Source: Vicia villosa
Lineage: Eukaryota; Streptophyta; Magnoliopsida; Fabales; Fabaceae
Assembly: GCF_029867415.1 (NCBI RefSeq)
Contig: NC_081186.1
Location: 30,073,915-30,137,914 of the forward strand
Length of the DNA stretch: 64,000 nucleotides
Direction of reading: 5' to 3'
The notes under the pieces are model-generated. The model was given only the letters and a program-made list of their open reading frames with translations, did not search any database and was not told the DNA's origin. The stretch's first letter is position 1, and each line of letters begins with the position of its first letter. A program made the translations under genes and the position numbers. Positions 24,021 through 37,582 of the stretch are shown here, in pieces.

Positions 24021-26639
24021 TGAATTTCTTCGCATACAAGGTATCATGGTTTAGGCATTATTCAAGGTTATCACTATTCAAGGATTCAAAGTATGTTTTT
24101 ATTCAAAGATGTCAAGAAGTTCTTACATCTCTAGCCCGTATGGTGATTACCATATTGGACTAAGCTTTCATAAATATACAAGTTCAGAAAGGTAATACGT
24201 GTGGTTTGTTCATAATGCGAGCTACATAGGCATACACCATTATTCATCCATATCAAGTGCAAGTTTCAAGTTCAAAATCATACACCATTTAACTTGATCT
24301 TAATATGATGTTTATCATTCAAGATTATTTATAATTTACAAGGGAGAAAACCATGTTTATTACAGAATCCAATTCCATCATTATATCTTTCAAACCTCTC
24401 TCCAAAATTACATTTGTCACATTATTACAAAGAATTACACACAAAGGAAAATACTTTAAAGTCTTTTTCACAATGTACCATTACAAAGAAAACAACAAAA
24501 AAGGAAATAAGATCTAAGGATCTCCAATTCAATATCATTTGGTTCCCATCTTCTAATCCCTGTTTCTTTATGTTCAAGAGAAATTGTGCCTTGTCCATGT
24601 TGATTGAAAGGGGATCTCTTAGAAAGAACACTGTTGACATGATTGACTTGTTGCAGCTGTTATGTGGATGTCTCAATGGCTTAATTATTCTTCAAAGGAT
24701 CTCTTCATACCAAACAGTCACCACATAGCCCTCCATTCATCTACAACACCTTGCCATATGCCAACACAGGCCTGTATGAATAAGAGAAGAATCAAACCTT
24801 GCATATATACATTCATAACAGTTCACAAACAAAGTACCAGGTCAAGATCAATTGCACATTATGATTTCAATTCAATATCTACAGGCTGCAGCATAAAAAC
24901 ACTTCAGGGGTGCTACCAGCATCCAGATTCATTCAAGCCTATGCAAGCAAACCAAAGAAACTATTAACCAAGATCAGTTCAAGGCAAAGCATGAAAGAAA
25001 CCAAATGTATATTTAATTCTGTCCAAAACCAGTCCCACACCAAACACAAATAGACCTGCAGCATTCAGACAATATGCCATACAATTCAAGAAGTCATTTC
25101 AGAAAAAAAAGAACTTGGCATTAGATAATTTTGCAGCATAACAGATTCTGTCCCTACATATATTCATCATAAATACCATCACAAACATGTCTAACACCCT
25201 GCATCGATTCAGTTCAGAAAAAAAAAAGAAATAAAAATCAGAGAAAAGTCATATAAACAGTTTTGTACAAAGGATATACCAGTTCAAACAGGTACAATTT
25301 ATTCAAGACGGATTGGCTGCCATTTCAGTTTGCGCCGTGTAGTTCGAAAGAAATTTGAAAGCCCCTACAGTAGCATCAACGGACAATCATTCACTCAACA
25401 GTTTACTAACTCTCCTAACTACCAATAACAGAATGTAACTAATTCCGTTACAACTCCTAACTCTCCACATAACAAACTGCAAACAGTCTATAACCAATCA
25501 TAACTGACAGATCCTAACCCTTCAATTCATAACAGAAAATCAAAATCCAATGGCTCACACCTCTTCCCTCTAACTGAACCCATCAACCTTCACCTCTATA
25601 TAATCAGAATTACCACACTGCAAAGGTTTCTTCTTCACGCACCATCAACCATTCCTCGATCCATTCTCCTCATCTTCCATCTCCTCCACTCTCTCAATTC
25701 ACCACTTTCTCTTCACTTCTTCACCCTTTTCATTCTCAATCCTCACCTTCCATCGTCACCTTCATCAATTCTTCAACCTTCAACCTCCACCATAACCGAA
25801 TTCATCTCAATTCTCAATCTCGTCTCTTAATCTTCAATTCACATAACTTCAATCGATCCCGCAGAGAAATTTAAAAAAACATAATCAAACTCTTCATTTC
25901 GCACAGGATTCATACTGTAACACCCTTCTAAACCCCCGCGGAAAATAGAATAATATTCAGAGTAAACATGAAATACAAGGATGTCACAACTTCTTTAACA
26001 TAAAATACCATAGTCATTTGTCATGCTACACGAGGAACCACTTAACATAATTACAATTCATGTTCAACACAGCGGAATATAATTCATAACATTGCATATT
26101 CATCATCATTCATGCAAGTTCTCTAATACAATTATAAAACAACAAAGACCGACATAATAATTCGTCTCTAAACTATCGTTCCCCAGTGTTACAATCAGAG
26201 CATGACTCGACACGAACTACGGGCTAGCTTACAAGCTATCTTCACCCAATCAAGACGCCGCTACATCCTTAATCTGAAATCATCAAAGTAAGGGTGAGTT
26301 TCATTCGAATTAATAAGCATTATGCAATCATAAGCAATAAAATATCATAGTAATCATCATCCACTCGATCATACATATAATCAGAATTATTACAACAAGT
26401 AAGCATCAATCCAACAATATTGGCCATCGGCCCACAACTCATCAATTATACCAATGATCAAGTTATATTAACAACATATTCTTAATACATCAATCATATA
26501 AACACACCAAGGCATAACACTGAATTCCATCCAATCATGTTATAACCAATGCATATGATTAAACTGACACTATGCATGTGGTACCATACATGGGATATAC
26601 CCATCCAACTGATATCCTCATCACTAAGATACAGTTTAA

Positions 26640-26770
26640 CCAGCACCGATTCCACACACAGGGAATCATGCTCACCAAATATCCAGCACCGATTCCACAC
26701 ACTGGGAATCATGCTCACCAAAATATCCAGCACCGATTCCACACACTGGGAATCATGCTCACCATTTTGA
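26640..26770. repeat. Triplicated 43-44 bp unit in the LTR
   Basis: Units start at 26640, 26683 and 26727, with one or two differences between them. The same triplet is at about 32067-32197 in the other LTR. The LTR of element D has only one such unit near 56250, so the array expanded in this subfamily. Confidence 0.85.
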
Positions 26771-27386
26771 TCCACTTTCATCACCGGGATCCATCACCAA
26801 AAATGTATGCCAATGAATGCAACATATAACATGCTTACAACATCACCAATCCGATGTAACACATCGTCTCATTATCATCACCAAATCATCACCAATAAGC
26901 ATGTATATATTCTTAGCATTCATACAAACATATCACACATACATTCACCACAGTTCACATGTTAATATTAACAGTATATTAACATTCATAAATCATCAAT
27001 CATCACCACGTTCATACATCGTTACATCTAACATCATTGCACACAATGTAACCAATTATCAAAACAACCCAACAACATAATCACAAAACATGTATTCATT
27101 TACGACATGTTATAAACCAACATCACCCAATGAATATCACAATCTCATCACCAATACAGAACATGCATCAATAGTCATATATATAAGCACATATACATAT
27201 ACTATCTTTCAATTCATTAATAATTAAATCGAGTTTAAAAAGTAAAGTTGGCTATTGCCCATTTTATCAATTCATCAGATAAAGCATCTCATTAGCTTCG
27301 CAACGCCCAAAACGGCACATAAATCGGATACTCAGATCAAAAGTTATGAGTTTTCAAAGATAAAACATTTTTAGAAAAAGTGCTGC

Positions 27387-27570
27387 AGGAACCGGGTTGT
27401 CCCTACGTGGGAACCGGTTCCTGGCTGTTTCACAAAACACGCCTCGGATTTTTACTATGGGGAACCGGGTTGTCCCTACATGGGAACCGGTTCCCAGCAA
27501 CCCAGAACCCTCATTCCTCTGTTTTTATGAGTAGGAACCGGTTCGTCCCACATGGGAACCGGTTCCTACG
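27387..27570. repeat. GAACCGGTTC palindrome array in the LTR
   Basis: Three units, at about 27387-27422, 27460-27496 and 27535-27568. Each has GGAACCGG on one side and CCGGTTCC on the other around a CCC...GGG core, so each can fold as a hairpin. The array is repeated at about 32814-32996 and 55440-55625. Confidence 0.85.
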
Positions 27571-28185
27571 TACCTGCACAGCCAAATTCACCAAATTGAC
27601 AGCATTTGCCCTATCCCATTTTCCCAATTTCAGGTACATAGAACATACAACACGATTATCATCAATTTTCACATAAACACATAATTCAGACAAATTTTAT
27701 ACAAGTATTAACAACACATAACATGAGCATTAACAGAATCATGTAATTCATATCAATTCATCAAAATCTAACAAAATCCCAAACCCGACATGTACGATTG
27801 AACTAGACAACAATCCTAGTCAATCATACTACCTACAATCACATAAGGAATACTAACCCGAAGAATCCCCCCTTACCTTAGAGTCGAATCTTCGAAGTTC
27901 TTCTCCCCCTTTGGCTCTTCTCACTTTCACGTGTTCTTCTTTTCCTCAGACTCTGTCACTAGTGCTTCCACTTCCTCTTTTCCCAATTCCTTTATTTTAT
28001 GAAAAATAAAATAAAATATTATAATGGGCTTGCTTAGTTAACACCCCCTTACTGCTAACCACCACTCTAGGCCCAATGTCAATATTTCATCATTTTCCAA
28101 ATAATTCCAAATAAAAATACTAAAATTCCAATTATTTAATTTAAATCCAAATTAAATTACTAAACTGAAATTATGGGGTGTTACA

Positions 28186-28205
28186 ACTCTCCCCCACTAA
28201 AAGAG
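28186..28205 (-). other. Polypurine tract of the minus-strand chromovirus-like element
   Basis: The minus strand reads TTTTAGTGGGGGAGAGT directly before the 3' LTR, identical to 54795-54811 of element D. Confidence 0.85.
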
Positions 28206-29224
28206 TTTTCGTCCTCGAAAACATACTTCCAGTGAAAAGTTCCAAATAGGAGTCCTCCATCTGACCCTCCTGTTCTCAGTTAACACTTTCTTAGTCGAAC
28301 CTCCAAGTTCATCTGACATAACCAACATAAGCATACCTCATGCATTCAATCTCAGCTCTTACGTTGCTTTTGACCATCCCCAGATGTACCACTCGCTATA
28401 ATTCCAACGGTTAACAACAATGAAACTTCGAGGTGTGATCCATACAATACACTCAATAACTGAATAATACAATTACACAATCCATGGTATGATCACAACT
28501 GATCAACACTGTAGTAATGGATTCCATTTACCCATGTACTAACCTTAGGCACACTCTTCCAATTGAGCGATAAAGTAATACTCACACTCTTTACCAAGTG
28601 CTTCCTTCAAGAACTCAATACTCATATTCCTATACCATTGCTTACAAGATAGCTCAACAGAGTCCCACTCTTCACTAAGAATCAAATTAACTTCGTCCTT
28701 CGCAGAGTATAATTCCTCATTATATTTAGAAATTTACATAACACCTTCCAACAGCACAGGATTATTATCGCATCATGTAGTATCAACTCTTCGTCTTAAC
28801 TTCTCCGAATATATACTCGTTAACTACGTACAACCATAATAACATACTCATCATCTCGGCAATTATTCAAAAGGGTTCTAATCCTTTGGCACGACATCCT
28901 TATGTCTACGAGATTCCAAATCCAACCTATAGATCAACATATATTCTCCATGTAGGATTTCCGACATATTCATTCCTCACTGCTCACGAGTAGCACTCAT
29001 AACACCCCTTCATATTCACTTTCTCATAAGTTCCCACAATATGGTGAGTGGTTATTCTCACATCTCAGCATTCATCACATCTTATACCATTAAGGTAACA
29101 AGCAATTTTATACCATCTATATAATTCCGCCTATTATCAACAAGAGATTAAGGGTGATCAAGTCCTCAATTTGTCAATAGATAGTCGACACTCATATTTA
29201 AGCATAAACCGTTGTTACTACATA
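28206..29224 (-). other. Unassigned 3' interior of the minus-strand element
   Basis: No recognisable coding sequence. It corresponds in reverse orientation to 53806-54794 in element D, so it is a conserved part of this defective family. Confidence 0.5.
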
Positions 29225-29945
29225 ATAGCGTCTTTTCCGAGTTTGCACCCAAACTCATCAACATTGTCATAGTCTAATAATTCTCTATGGTGTCCTTCTT
29301 CTAGAATATTCTTTCTCAACCCGGTAACACGCGGAACACAACAGCGACCACCAACCTCATTATACCATCCTCTCCGATTCTGAATCCGTCATCTTTACCT
29401 TGGTAATCCAAAGTAGACTTATCGATCAACTCAACATCAGCTTTCTGATTTCCTCTAATCTCGTCAGGAATACCATTAGTCAGTCTCAGCATACCCAATC
29501 CAACATTAGTAGGAACACCTTCACATACCAAACTTAATTCTCTGAATTGTTCAATTAAATCCAACTCTTTCTCCATCAGCATCGATCTTTTTAGAGGTTC
29601 CCTACTCAGTGCATTGACACAACATCTTCCTCACCAAGATGATAATCCAATCAAAATCTAACCATGTCTATTGCTTCACATTAAGTCTTTGCTGATCAAA
29701 GGGGTACTCCAGACTCTTATGATCACTAAACACTTCGAACCTCGAACCATACAAATAACGTCACCGCAATTTCAACCAAACCATGGCTGCCAATTCTAAA
29801 TCATGAGTCAGATAATTCCTTTCCGGCGCTTTCAATCATCCCGACGCATAAGTTACTACTTACTGATTTTACATCAATACACCATCCAAACCCATCAACG
29901 ACGCATCACAATATACCACAAATGGTTCCAAATTCTATTTCACTT
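29225..29945 (-). pseudogene. Chromovirus pol remnant: RNase H and start of integrase
   Basis: Reading leftward on the minus strand, broken RNase H at 29945-29660 (VVYCDAS, THDLELAAM) carries stop codons soon after the first motif. An 88-codon frame at 29582-29316 follows, with the linker LDLIEQFRELSL and IDKSTLDYQGKD typical of Tekay/Del-like pol. Similarity stops at EEGH, just before the integrase zinc-binding histidines, where unrelated sequence is attached. The same stops and the same junction occur in element D. Reverse transcriptase and most of integrase are missing. Confidence 0.75.
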
Positions 29946-31325
29946 TTTCTATTGATTCCTTCATCACTCAAATCCATCAATATTTAAATCATCTTTATCA
30001 TCTTATTCATCAATGACATATTCTACTCGACTTCGTTCCGAACAATCGCGGTAATAGGCATTCCTATTCAACACTTGTTCATGCTTCTTTAACCGACATC
30101 ATCATATCTCCTCATAGGATCAGTCTATGGTATTTATAACTCTTCCATAAGGTATAACATAATCTCTCCTCTTCATGGGTTCAAACGGTACATTAATCCG
30201 ACACTCAGAGCTCAAGACATGTATGTTTCCAACCGTTACCCAAGATACAATACCGATACCATGCAACGAAACTCTATACGACATCTCCAAAACTTCTCAA
30301 TTGGCACATTTAATCTCTAAGATTGCTTCTCAACAAGCCTCCTCATTATTCCTTTATTCTGTTTAACTCTGACACTGACATCCCATGCCGCACCAACGAA
30401 CAAGCTAGTTCTAAGGACAAGTGTAACCGTAACTTCACCTCTTTCTAACATCATCCTGACACCATTAAATATGTTACAGCTGCTACAACCATTTTTATAA
30501 CAAAGTTCATCTCGTTAGCTTTCCGACGCTTCAAACGGAACTCAAATCGGATGTCCAGAACTCCAGTTATGAATTTTCGAAGTTTCATAACGATTTAACA
30601 ATCTTCCTGCGATTTGCTTACGAAAATTCTGCTCCAAAACTCATCCTCTTCGAATTAATCTCATTATTAACATCATCTTATCACATCTCTTCGCTTCCAA
30701 ACTTCTTATAACTTAAACAACACATTTCATCGCTGAAGTTCGGTTTCTGTAACATCCTGAAACCAAATTCATGTACGCCATCATCAACCTTCTTATCCTT
30801 GAGATCATATTCATCTCTTTGCATTACTCGCACTTCGAAACTTTCTCAACAACATCGATAACCTCCACCATCATCTCAATTACTTACTAGTAATCCTACG
30901 ACAAGGTCTACGACAATACTTCTTTTAATCACTGCTTCAACAGCAACCTTTTACATAGGGCTACTCATACAACAACATCGCAGTACGTCAGTAGCACTTG
31001 AAGCATCACAACTTCCAAATTCCATTTCTCAGAAATAACCATCATCTACTCCGAGACACTCCGACTGAACAACAACCACGGTCTTCAGTCCATGTCACCT
31101 TCGCTTCAGAAAACAATAACTCCACACTCTTGTACTACTGCCCCACGCATCTCTCTAACATCTTGCATCTGAGACATATCCGAGAAGCATGACTTCTCCC
31201 CCACTAGTTTCAATCCTACTTCTGCAAGCAAACCGTTAGAACACACTGAGTACCGACAGTGTTTCTCACACATGTCGCATACCGACAGGACTTAACAATA
31301 AGACTCTGGTCGCAAGGACCGACTA
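29946..31325 (-). other. Unassigned 5' interior of the minus-strand element
   Basis: Corresponds in reverse to 42534-43924 of element D. No frame of useful length is present, and any gag, protease or reverse transcriptase that was here is unrecognisable. Confidence 0.5.
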
Positions 31326-31338
31326 TGCTCTGATACCA
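31326..31338 (-). other. Primer binding site, initiator tRNA-Met type
   Basis: The minus strand reads TGGTATCAGAGCA four bases after the LTR end, complementary to the 3' end of initiator tRNA-Met. Confidence 0.9.
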
Positions 31339-31342
31339 CTAT

Positions 31343-33612
31343 TGTAACACCCTTCTAAACCCCCGCGGAAAATAGAATAATATTCAGAGTAAACATGAAA
31401 TACAAGGATGTCACAACTTCTTTAACATAAAATACCATAGTCATTTGTCATGCTACACGAGGAACCACTTAACATAATTACAATTCATGTTCAACACAGC
31501 GGAATATAATTCATAACATTGCATATTCATCATCATTCATGCAAGTTCTCTAATACAATTATAAAACAACAAAGACCGACATAATAATTCGTCTCTAAAC
31601 TATCGTTCCCCAGTGTTACAATCAGAGCATGACTCGACACGAACTACGGGCTAGCTTACAAGCTATCTTCACCCAATCAAGATGCCGCTACATCCTTAAT
31701 CTGAAATCATCAAAGTAAGGGTGAGTTTCATTCGAATTAATAAGCATTATGCAATCATAAGCAATAAAATATCATAGTAATCATCATCCACTCGATCATA
31801 CATATAATCAGAATTATTACAACAAGTAAGCATCAATCCAACAATATTGGCCATCGGCCCACAACTCATCAATTATACCAATGATCAAGTTATATTAACA
31901 ACATATTCTTAATACATCAATCATATAAACACACCAAGGCATAACACTGAATTCCATCCAATCATGTTATAACCAATGCATATGATTAAACTGACACTAT
32001 GCATGTGGTACCATACATGGGATATACCCATCCAACTGATATCCTCATCACTGAGATACAGTTTAACCAGCACCGATTCCACACACAGGGAATCATGCTC
32101 ACCAAATATCCAGCACCGATTCCACACACTGGGAATCATGCTCACCAAAATATCCAGCACCGATTCCACACACTGGGAATCATGCTCACCATTTTGATCC
32201 ACTTTCATCACCGGGATCCATCACCAAAAATGTATGCCAATGAATGCAACATATAACATGCTTACAACATCACCAATCCGATGTAACACATCGTCTCATT
32301 ATCATCACCAAATCATCACCAATAAGCATGTATATATTCTTAGCATTCATACAAACATATCACACATACATTCACCACAGTTCACATGTTAATATTAACA
32401 GTATATTAACATCCATAAATCATCATTCATCACCACGTTCATACATCGTTACATCTAACATCATTGCACATAATGTAACCAATTATCAAAACAACCCAAC
32501 AACATAATCACAAAACATGTATTCATTTACGACATGTTATAAACCAACATCACCCAATGAATATCACAATCTCATCACCAATACAGAACATGCATCAATA
32601 GTCATATATATAAGCACATATACATATACTATCTTTCAATTCATTAATAATTAAATCGAGTTTAAAAAGTAAAGTTGGCTATTGCCCATTTTATCAATTC
32701 ATCAGATAAAGCATCTCATTAGCTTCGCAACGCCCAAAACGGCACATAAATCGGATACTCAGATCAAAAGTTATGAGTTTTCAAAGATAAAACATTTTTA
32801 GAAAAAGTGCTGCAGGAACCGGGTTGTCCCTACGTGGGAACCGGTTCCTGGCTGTTTCACAAAACACGCCTCGGATTTTTACTATGGGGAACCGGGTTGT
32901 CCCTACATGGGAACCGGTTCCCAGCAACCCAGAACCCTCATTCCTCTGTTTTTATGAGTAGGAACCGGTTCGTCCCACATGGGAACCGGTTCCTACGTAC
33001 CTGCACAGCCAAATTCACCAAATTGACAGCATTTGCCCTATCCCATTTTCCCAATTTCAGGTACATAGAACATACAACACGATTATCATCAATTTTCACA
33101 TAAACACATAATTCAGACAAATTTTATACAAGTATTAACAACACATAACATGAGCATTAACAGAATCATGTAATTCATATCAATTCATCAAAATCTAACA
33201 AAATCCCAAACCCGACATGTACGATTGAACTAGACAACAATCCTAGTCAATCATACTACCTACAATCACATAAGGAATACTAACCCGAAGAATCCCCCCT
33301 TACCTTAGAGTCGAATCTTCGAAGTTCTTCTCCCCCTTTGGCTCTTCTCACTTTCACGTGTTCTTCTTTTCCTCAGACTCTGTCACTAGTGCTTCCACTT
33401 CCTCTTTTCCCAATTCCTTTATTTTATGAAAAATAAAATAAAATATTATAATGGGCTTGCTTAGTTAACACCCCCTTACTGCTAACCACCACTCTAGGCC
33501 CAATGTCAATATTTCATCATTTTCCAAATAATTCCAAATAAAAATACTAAAATTCCAATTATTTAATTTAAATCCAAATTAAATTACTAAATTGAAATTA
33601 TGGGGTGTTACA
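31343..33612 (-). repeat. 5' LTR of the minus-strand chromovirus-like element
   Basis: 2270 bp, same length as the LTR at 25916-28185, with about six substitutions seen between them. CATAC follows at 33613-33617. Confidence 0.92.
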
Positions 33613-34967
33613 CATACAACAGGAAGAAAGAGTTGAAGCCGAAGAAATCATAGATACAGAGGCATACCTTGAAGCTTCTTGGAGTCGTTCCGTTTGGAGA
33701 CACAAAACCGACGTCCAACGTCTTCAATTTCCTCAGAAAAATCAATTCCTTCTTTCATCTTCAATCAACCATAAGCTTCGAGGAAATCATCAGCATCATC
33801 AATCTGCAATTGCGCGAAGAACAATATCCAATTCAGAAACTCCTCACATCTTCAATCTGAGGTATCTTCATCGCATCCTTCATTAGTCAACATCTCCGTC
33901 AATTGCAACATCGAAGCAAGAAGAGATCGTTGAGAGACGAAGAGAGGCCGAGATAGGGACGTTGTTCTCATTGGCGAAGATTAGCAGCGGTGTTCGGAGC
34001 TTTGCTTGGGATATCGATCGGAGAAGAAGAAGAGAGGGCCGCCGCTCGTGAAAGAGAAAAGGGAGAAAAGAGGTTCCTCAGAACACCAATAGCCACAAGT
34101 TTGTAACCCTAATTCCTAATTTAATTCCTTTTTTATTCCTTTTAACTAATCGTTTTTACTAAATTAATTCTGAAAATATATGGATCACAAAAGAATCCGG
34201 GCCTGATTTGCATTATGCACTCCCCTGAAGGCCCATGTTGCGCCATTTTTTTGGCAATCTGAACAAACAACAAAACCTTTGGGCCAAATTGCTCAGCGTA
34301 CCCCCAGGCCCACGTTTTCTGAAAAAAATGCTGCCAAACAAAAAAACTCCTTTGGGCCAATACTGCAATGGGCCTGCGCCTTAACTGCTCTATGCACCAC
34401 ATTCTCAATTGACACCCCCTGGCTCTGTATTTTAATTGGTAGAATTTAGATTTTCTTTTACTTTTTTATTTTAGTAATAAAAAAACCCATAAGGAACTAT
34501 TTTTCTCCTATTATTTTTTAGACTTTGATACAATTTTTTTTTTTTACACAAAAATAATCACAAAAATATTAGTTTAGGCTATTTATTTTATTTCTCTTTT
34601 GCTTGGTTTAGAATTCTTGTTTTGTCATATAAAAATCATAAGAAATAAATAGTATCTTTTAATTCAATTTTGTACAATATTTTGAATCATTTGTTTTCAT
34701 GTTTTGTGCTATATTTCCAAGTCATTCTCTTAGTCAATTTTGTACTAATTTTATATCATGCTTACTTGTGATTTTTACTTGTAACTTCACTTGTATGTTC
34801 CCATAGATTTAGAACCTATAATCTTCATGACTTTTAGGTTAGTCTTCCCTTTTAAACACTTAGGCTAGTTATTCATTTTAGGCTAGTTTTCTCCCCTTTT
34901 TTCTTTTCAACTTTAAAACATTAATAAAGGACGACGCGAATCATGCTAATACTTTTTTTTTAGTGTG

Positions 34968-35195
34968 AAAGAAATGATTGGGGCGTAGGCCCCGATGTAT
35001 GCTCTTTCCCACTTAGCGGAAGAGAAATGATTGAGGCGTAGGCCTCGGTGTATTTCTTAACCGCTATTTAGAGAAACGATTGTGGCGTGGGCCTCGATGT
35101 GCATTCTCTAAATATCCAAAACTTTGTATTTCTTAACCACTATTTAGAGAAACGATTGTGGCGTAGGCCTCGATGTGCATTCTCTAAATATTCAA
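34968..35195 (+). repeat. Tandem repeat with GC-rich hairpins in the Ogre solo LTR
   Basis: Four units carry the words at 34980-34993 (GGGGCGTAGGCCCC), 35033-35046 (GAGGCGTAGGCCTC), 35082-35095 and 35158-35171. The first two are perfect 5-bp stems around a GTAG loop with a paired change (G-C to A-T). The last two units form a longer direct repeat of about 76 bp. Confidence 0.75.
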
Positions 35196-36001
35196 AAAAC
35201 TCTTTTTTATGGCATGATTCAAGTCACAAATTAATTTCCCTTAAAAAACACCCAACCAAAAAACATTTCAAAATATCTAATAAAGGCTCAGACCTAAACA
35301 AAGTAAGGAAGTGATGCGAAGCCTTGTAGTGGGTTTTCGTCCATCATGGAATTACACCTAAAAGACACAAACCAATTTTCTCTCTTCTCTCTCTTGCCTC
35401 CGAGGCATTCTTTCTCTTGCCTTCAGGGCATTCTTTCTCCTAATCGGACACGTTATTTCCGCTCCATTCCCAGCTTAAGACTCCAGAGGTCGAGCAGCGG
35501 AGTGCGAATGTAACTGTTCAACTAAAAAACACAAAAACAAACAAAAACTAAAGAGCCGAACTACGGCGCTCTGATTCCTGAAAAGGATACGTAGGCATTA
35601 GGTCGCGGGGCCTAAGCGAGCACAACTATTTAAAAACCTTATTTTCCCCGTGTTTCTTTTTCTTTCATTTGCATGCATTCCCTTAGTAATTAAACTTTAG
35701 ATTTATACACCCTTAGAATAGAACAAACATAGGTGGATACCATCGAGTACGATGGGCGTGAGGGGTGCTAGTACCTTCCCCTCGCGTAACCGACTCCCGT
35801 ACCTTATCTCTGGTCGCAAGACCTTCTCTTATCCTTATTCTAGGTTTTCTGATATTCCCTTCCTGCTTTGGGATAAATATATTGGTGGCGACTCTGTTCA
35901 TTTTCGCGAGCGAGCGACACTTGGTCGTCAGGGTGGATAGGAATTTGGGAAAATCCGGAGTACCCATCCAGATAACAGAAATGTGATTGTTTAGCTAGGC
36001 G

Positions 36002-37519
36002 TTAGAGCATTTGATCTATGAATGGTAAAGGGAAGTGGTCTTTTCGGGTGGCTTTGTTTAGCTTCCTATAGTCAATGCACATTCTCCATCCAGTTTGGGT
36101 ACGTTGTGCTACAGATTCGCCTTTTGCGTTAGTGATTACAGTAACTCCTCCTTTCTTTGGTACGACATGAACAGGACTAACCCATTTACTATCGGATATT
36201 GGATATATTATTCCGGCTTCTAGCAGTTTTTGGATTTCCTTTTTAACCACATCGCTCATAATAGGATTTATTCGCCTTTGATGTTCTCTAGAGGTTTTAC
36301 AATCTTCTTCGAGCATAATGCGGTGCATACAGAGGGAAGGACTTATTCCTTTCAGATCTGATATGTTATATCCTAAAGCGGTTGGGTATTTTCTTAGGAC
36401 AGTAAGTAATTTTTCAGTCTCGGTCTGTCCTAAATTGGCGTTAACTATAACTGGTCGGTTTTGTTCTTCGTCTAGGAATTCGTACCTAAGGTTAGTAGGT
36501 AGTGTTTTAAGTTCTATAGCAGGTTTCTTAGGCCCAGGTATAGGATCAGGAGTTAATGCTAAACATTCACTCAGGTGGTTATCCTGATATTCCCCACGCC
36601 AGTTGTCATCTTCAAAAATTGGCGGTATAGGAATTCTTAGGATCTCGGCTTCCTTACGTGGTTCGGATTTTATTTCATTTACACACTCATCGATTATGTC
36701 GGCAGAGCAGCATGTGTCAATTATTGAAGGTGCTTTTAGGAATTGGGAAAGAATAAATTCTATTTTATCTTCTCCTACTTTGAAGGTAAGCTTTCCTCGC
36801 TTGACGTCTATAATTGCACCAGCGGTTGCTAAGAATGGTCTTCCTAATATGATCGGGACGTTAGAATCTTCTTGGATATCCATTATGATGAAGTCAGTTG
36901 GGATGTAGAATTGGCCTACACGAACAGGGATATTTTCTAACATTCCTACAGGGTATTTAACCGAACGGTCAGCTAGTTGAAGAGACATTCTCGTTGCCTT
37001 AAGCTCACCCAGATTTAGCTTCTTACAGGTTGAAAGAGGCATCAAACTAACACTGGATCCTAAGTCGCACAAGGCTTTCTCTATAATAGTCTTTCCTATT
37101 ACGCAGGGTATAGAAAAACTACCAGGATCTTTCAGTTTGGGAGGCATGTTATTTTGTATGATAGCGCTACATTCAGCGGTAAGTGTTATAGTTTCGTTAT
37201 CCTCGAGTTTCTTCTTGTTTGATAGAATTTCTTTTAAGAATTTAGCGTACGAAGGCATTTCGGTTATGGCTTCTGTGAACGGTATGGTTATGTTTAATTG
37301 TTTCAGAAGTTCTACAAATTTTTTAAATTGCGCTTCGGTTTTTGATTTGGCTAATCTCTGAGGGTAAGGAATTGGTGGCTTATAAGGTGGTGGTGGAACG
37401 TAAGGTTTTTCTTTTTCAGGTTCCACTTCGTTGTTGTTCTCATCGGTCTTAGCAGTTTGTGTAAATACAAGGTCACATTCACAAAGAAGTTTTTGATCCA
37501 TGGCAAACTCCACAAGCAA
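36002..37519 (-). pseudogene. Athila protease and N-terminal reverse transcriptase
   Basis: A 505-codon frame. The first 20 residues are read from the copia LTR, and true Athila sequence starts near residue 21. A Pro-rich linker (PYVPPPPYKPPIPYPQRL, about 39-56) leads to an aspartic protease with the DLGSS active-site motif at 152-156 and ILGRPFLATAGA at 225-236. Reverse transcriptase then begins (WVSPVHVVPKKGG at 446-458, RMCIDYRKLN at 479-488). The frame ends at a nonsense TAA (36002-36004), where the family has a sense codon. After it the frame stays open to the Ogre LTR boundary at 35924 and continues in frame at 23736. Protease cleaves the polyprotein and reverse transcriptase copies the RNA in virus-like particles. 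Confidence 0.88.
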
Positions 37520-37582
37520 ACAAACAACAAGGCTTAAGCAAAAGAACTCAAGGAAATGCTAGGTTGTCTATTCAAGACAAAT

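Larger units (their letters stand above)
25916..28185 (-). repeat. 3' LTR of the minus-strand chromovirus-like element
   Basis: 2270 bp, TGTAACACC...GTTACA on the minus strand. It contains three copies of a 43-44 bp unit (26640-26770, key word CAGCACCGATTCCACACA) and three GGAACCGG-type palindrome units (27387-27570). Confidence 0.92.
25916..33612 (-). mobile_element. Complete chromovirus-like Ty3 element with defective pol
   Basis: A 7697-bp element on the minus strand: 5' LTR 31343-33612, tRNA-iMet primer site, 3157-bp interior, purine tract and 3' LTR 25916-28185, flanked by CATAC at 25911-25915 and 33613-33617. Both LTRs are 2270 bp, and I counted about six differences (0.26%). The interior holds only broken RNase H and the start of integrase. 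Chromovirus (Tekay/Del-like) identity rests on the RNase H-to-integrase linker. It carries the same pol defects as element D. Confidence 0.9.
23737..35919 (+). mobile_element. Ogre-like solo LTR inserted in Athila reverse transcriptase
   Basis: Starts TGTTGCACCCTAAAATTTGC and ends GAGCGAGCGACA, flanked by CTTGG at 23732-23736 and 35920-35924. Removing the nested element 25916-33612 plus one CATAC leaves 4481 bp, a normal Ogre LTR size. Its last 450 bases resemble the ends of element A's LTRs, including the GTGGCGACTCTGTT word before the end. It holds no interior, so it is a solo LTR. Confidence 0.9.

Noticed and set aside
26494..27700. Several 60-98 codon frames, repeated at 31921-33120
   Set aside because: Duplicate pairs in the two LTRs of one element, translating tandem repeats and palindromes. 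No protein family is recognisable.
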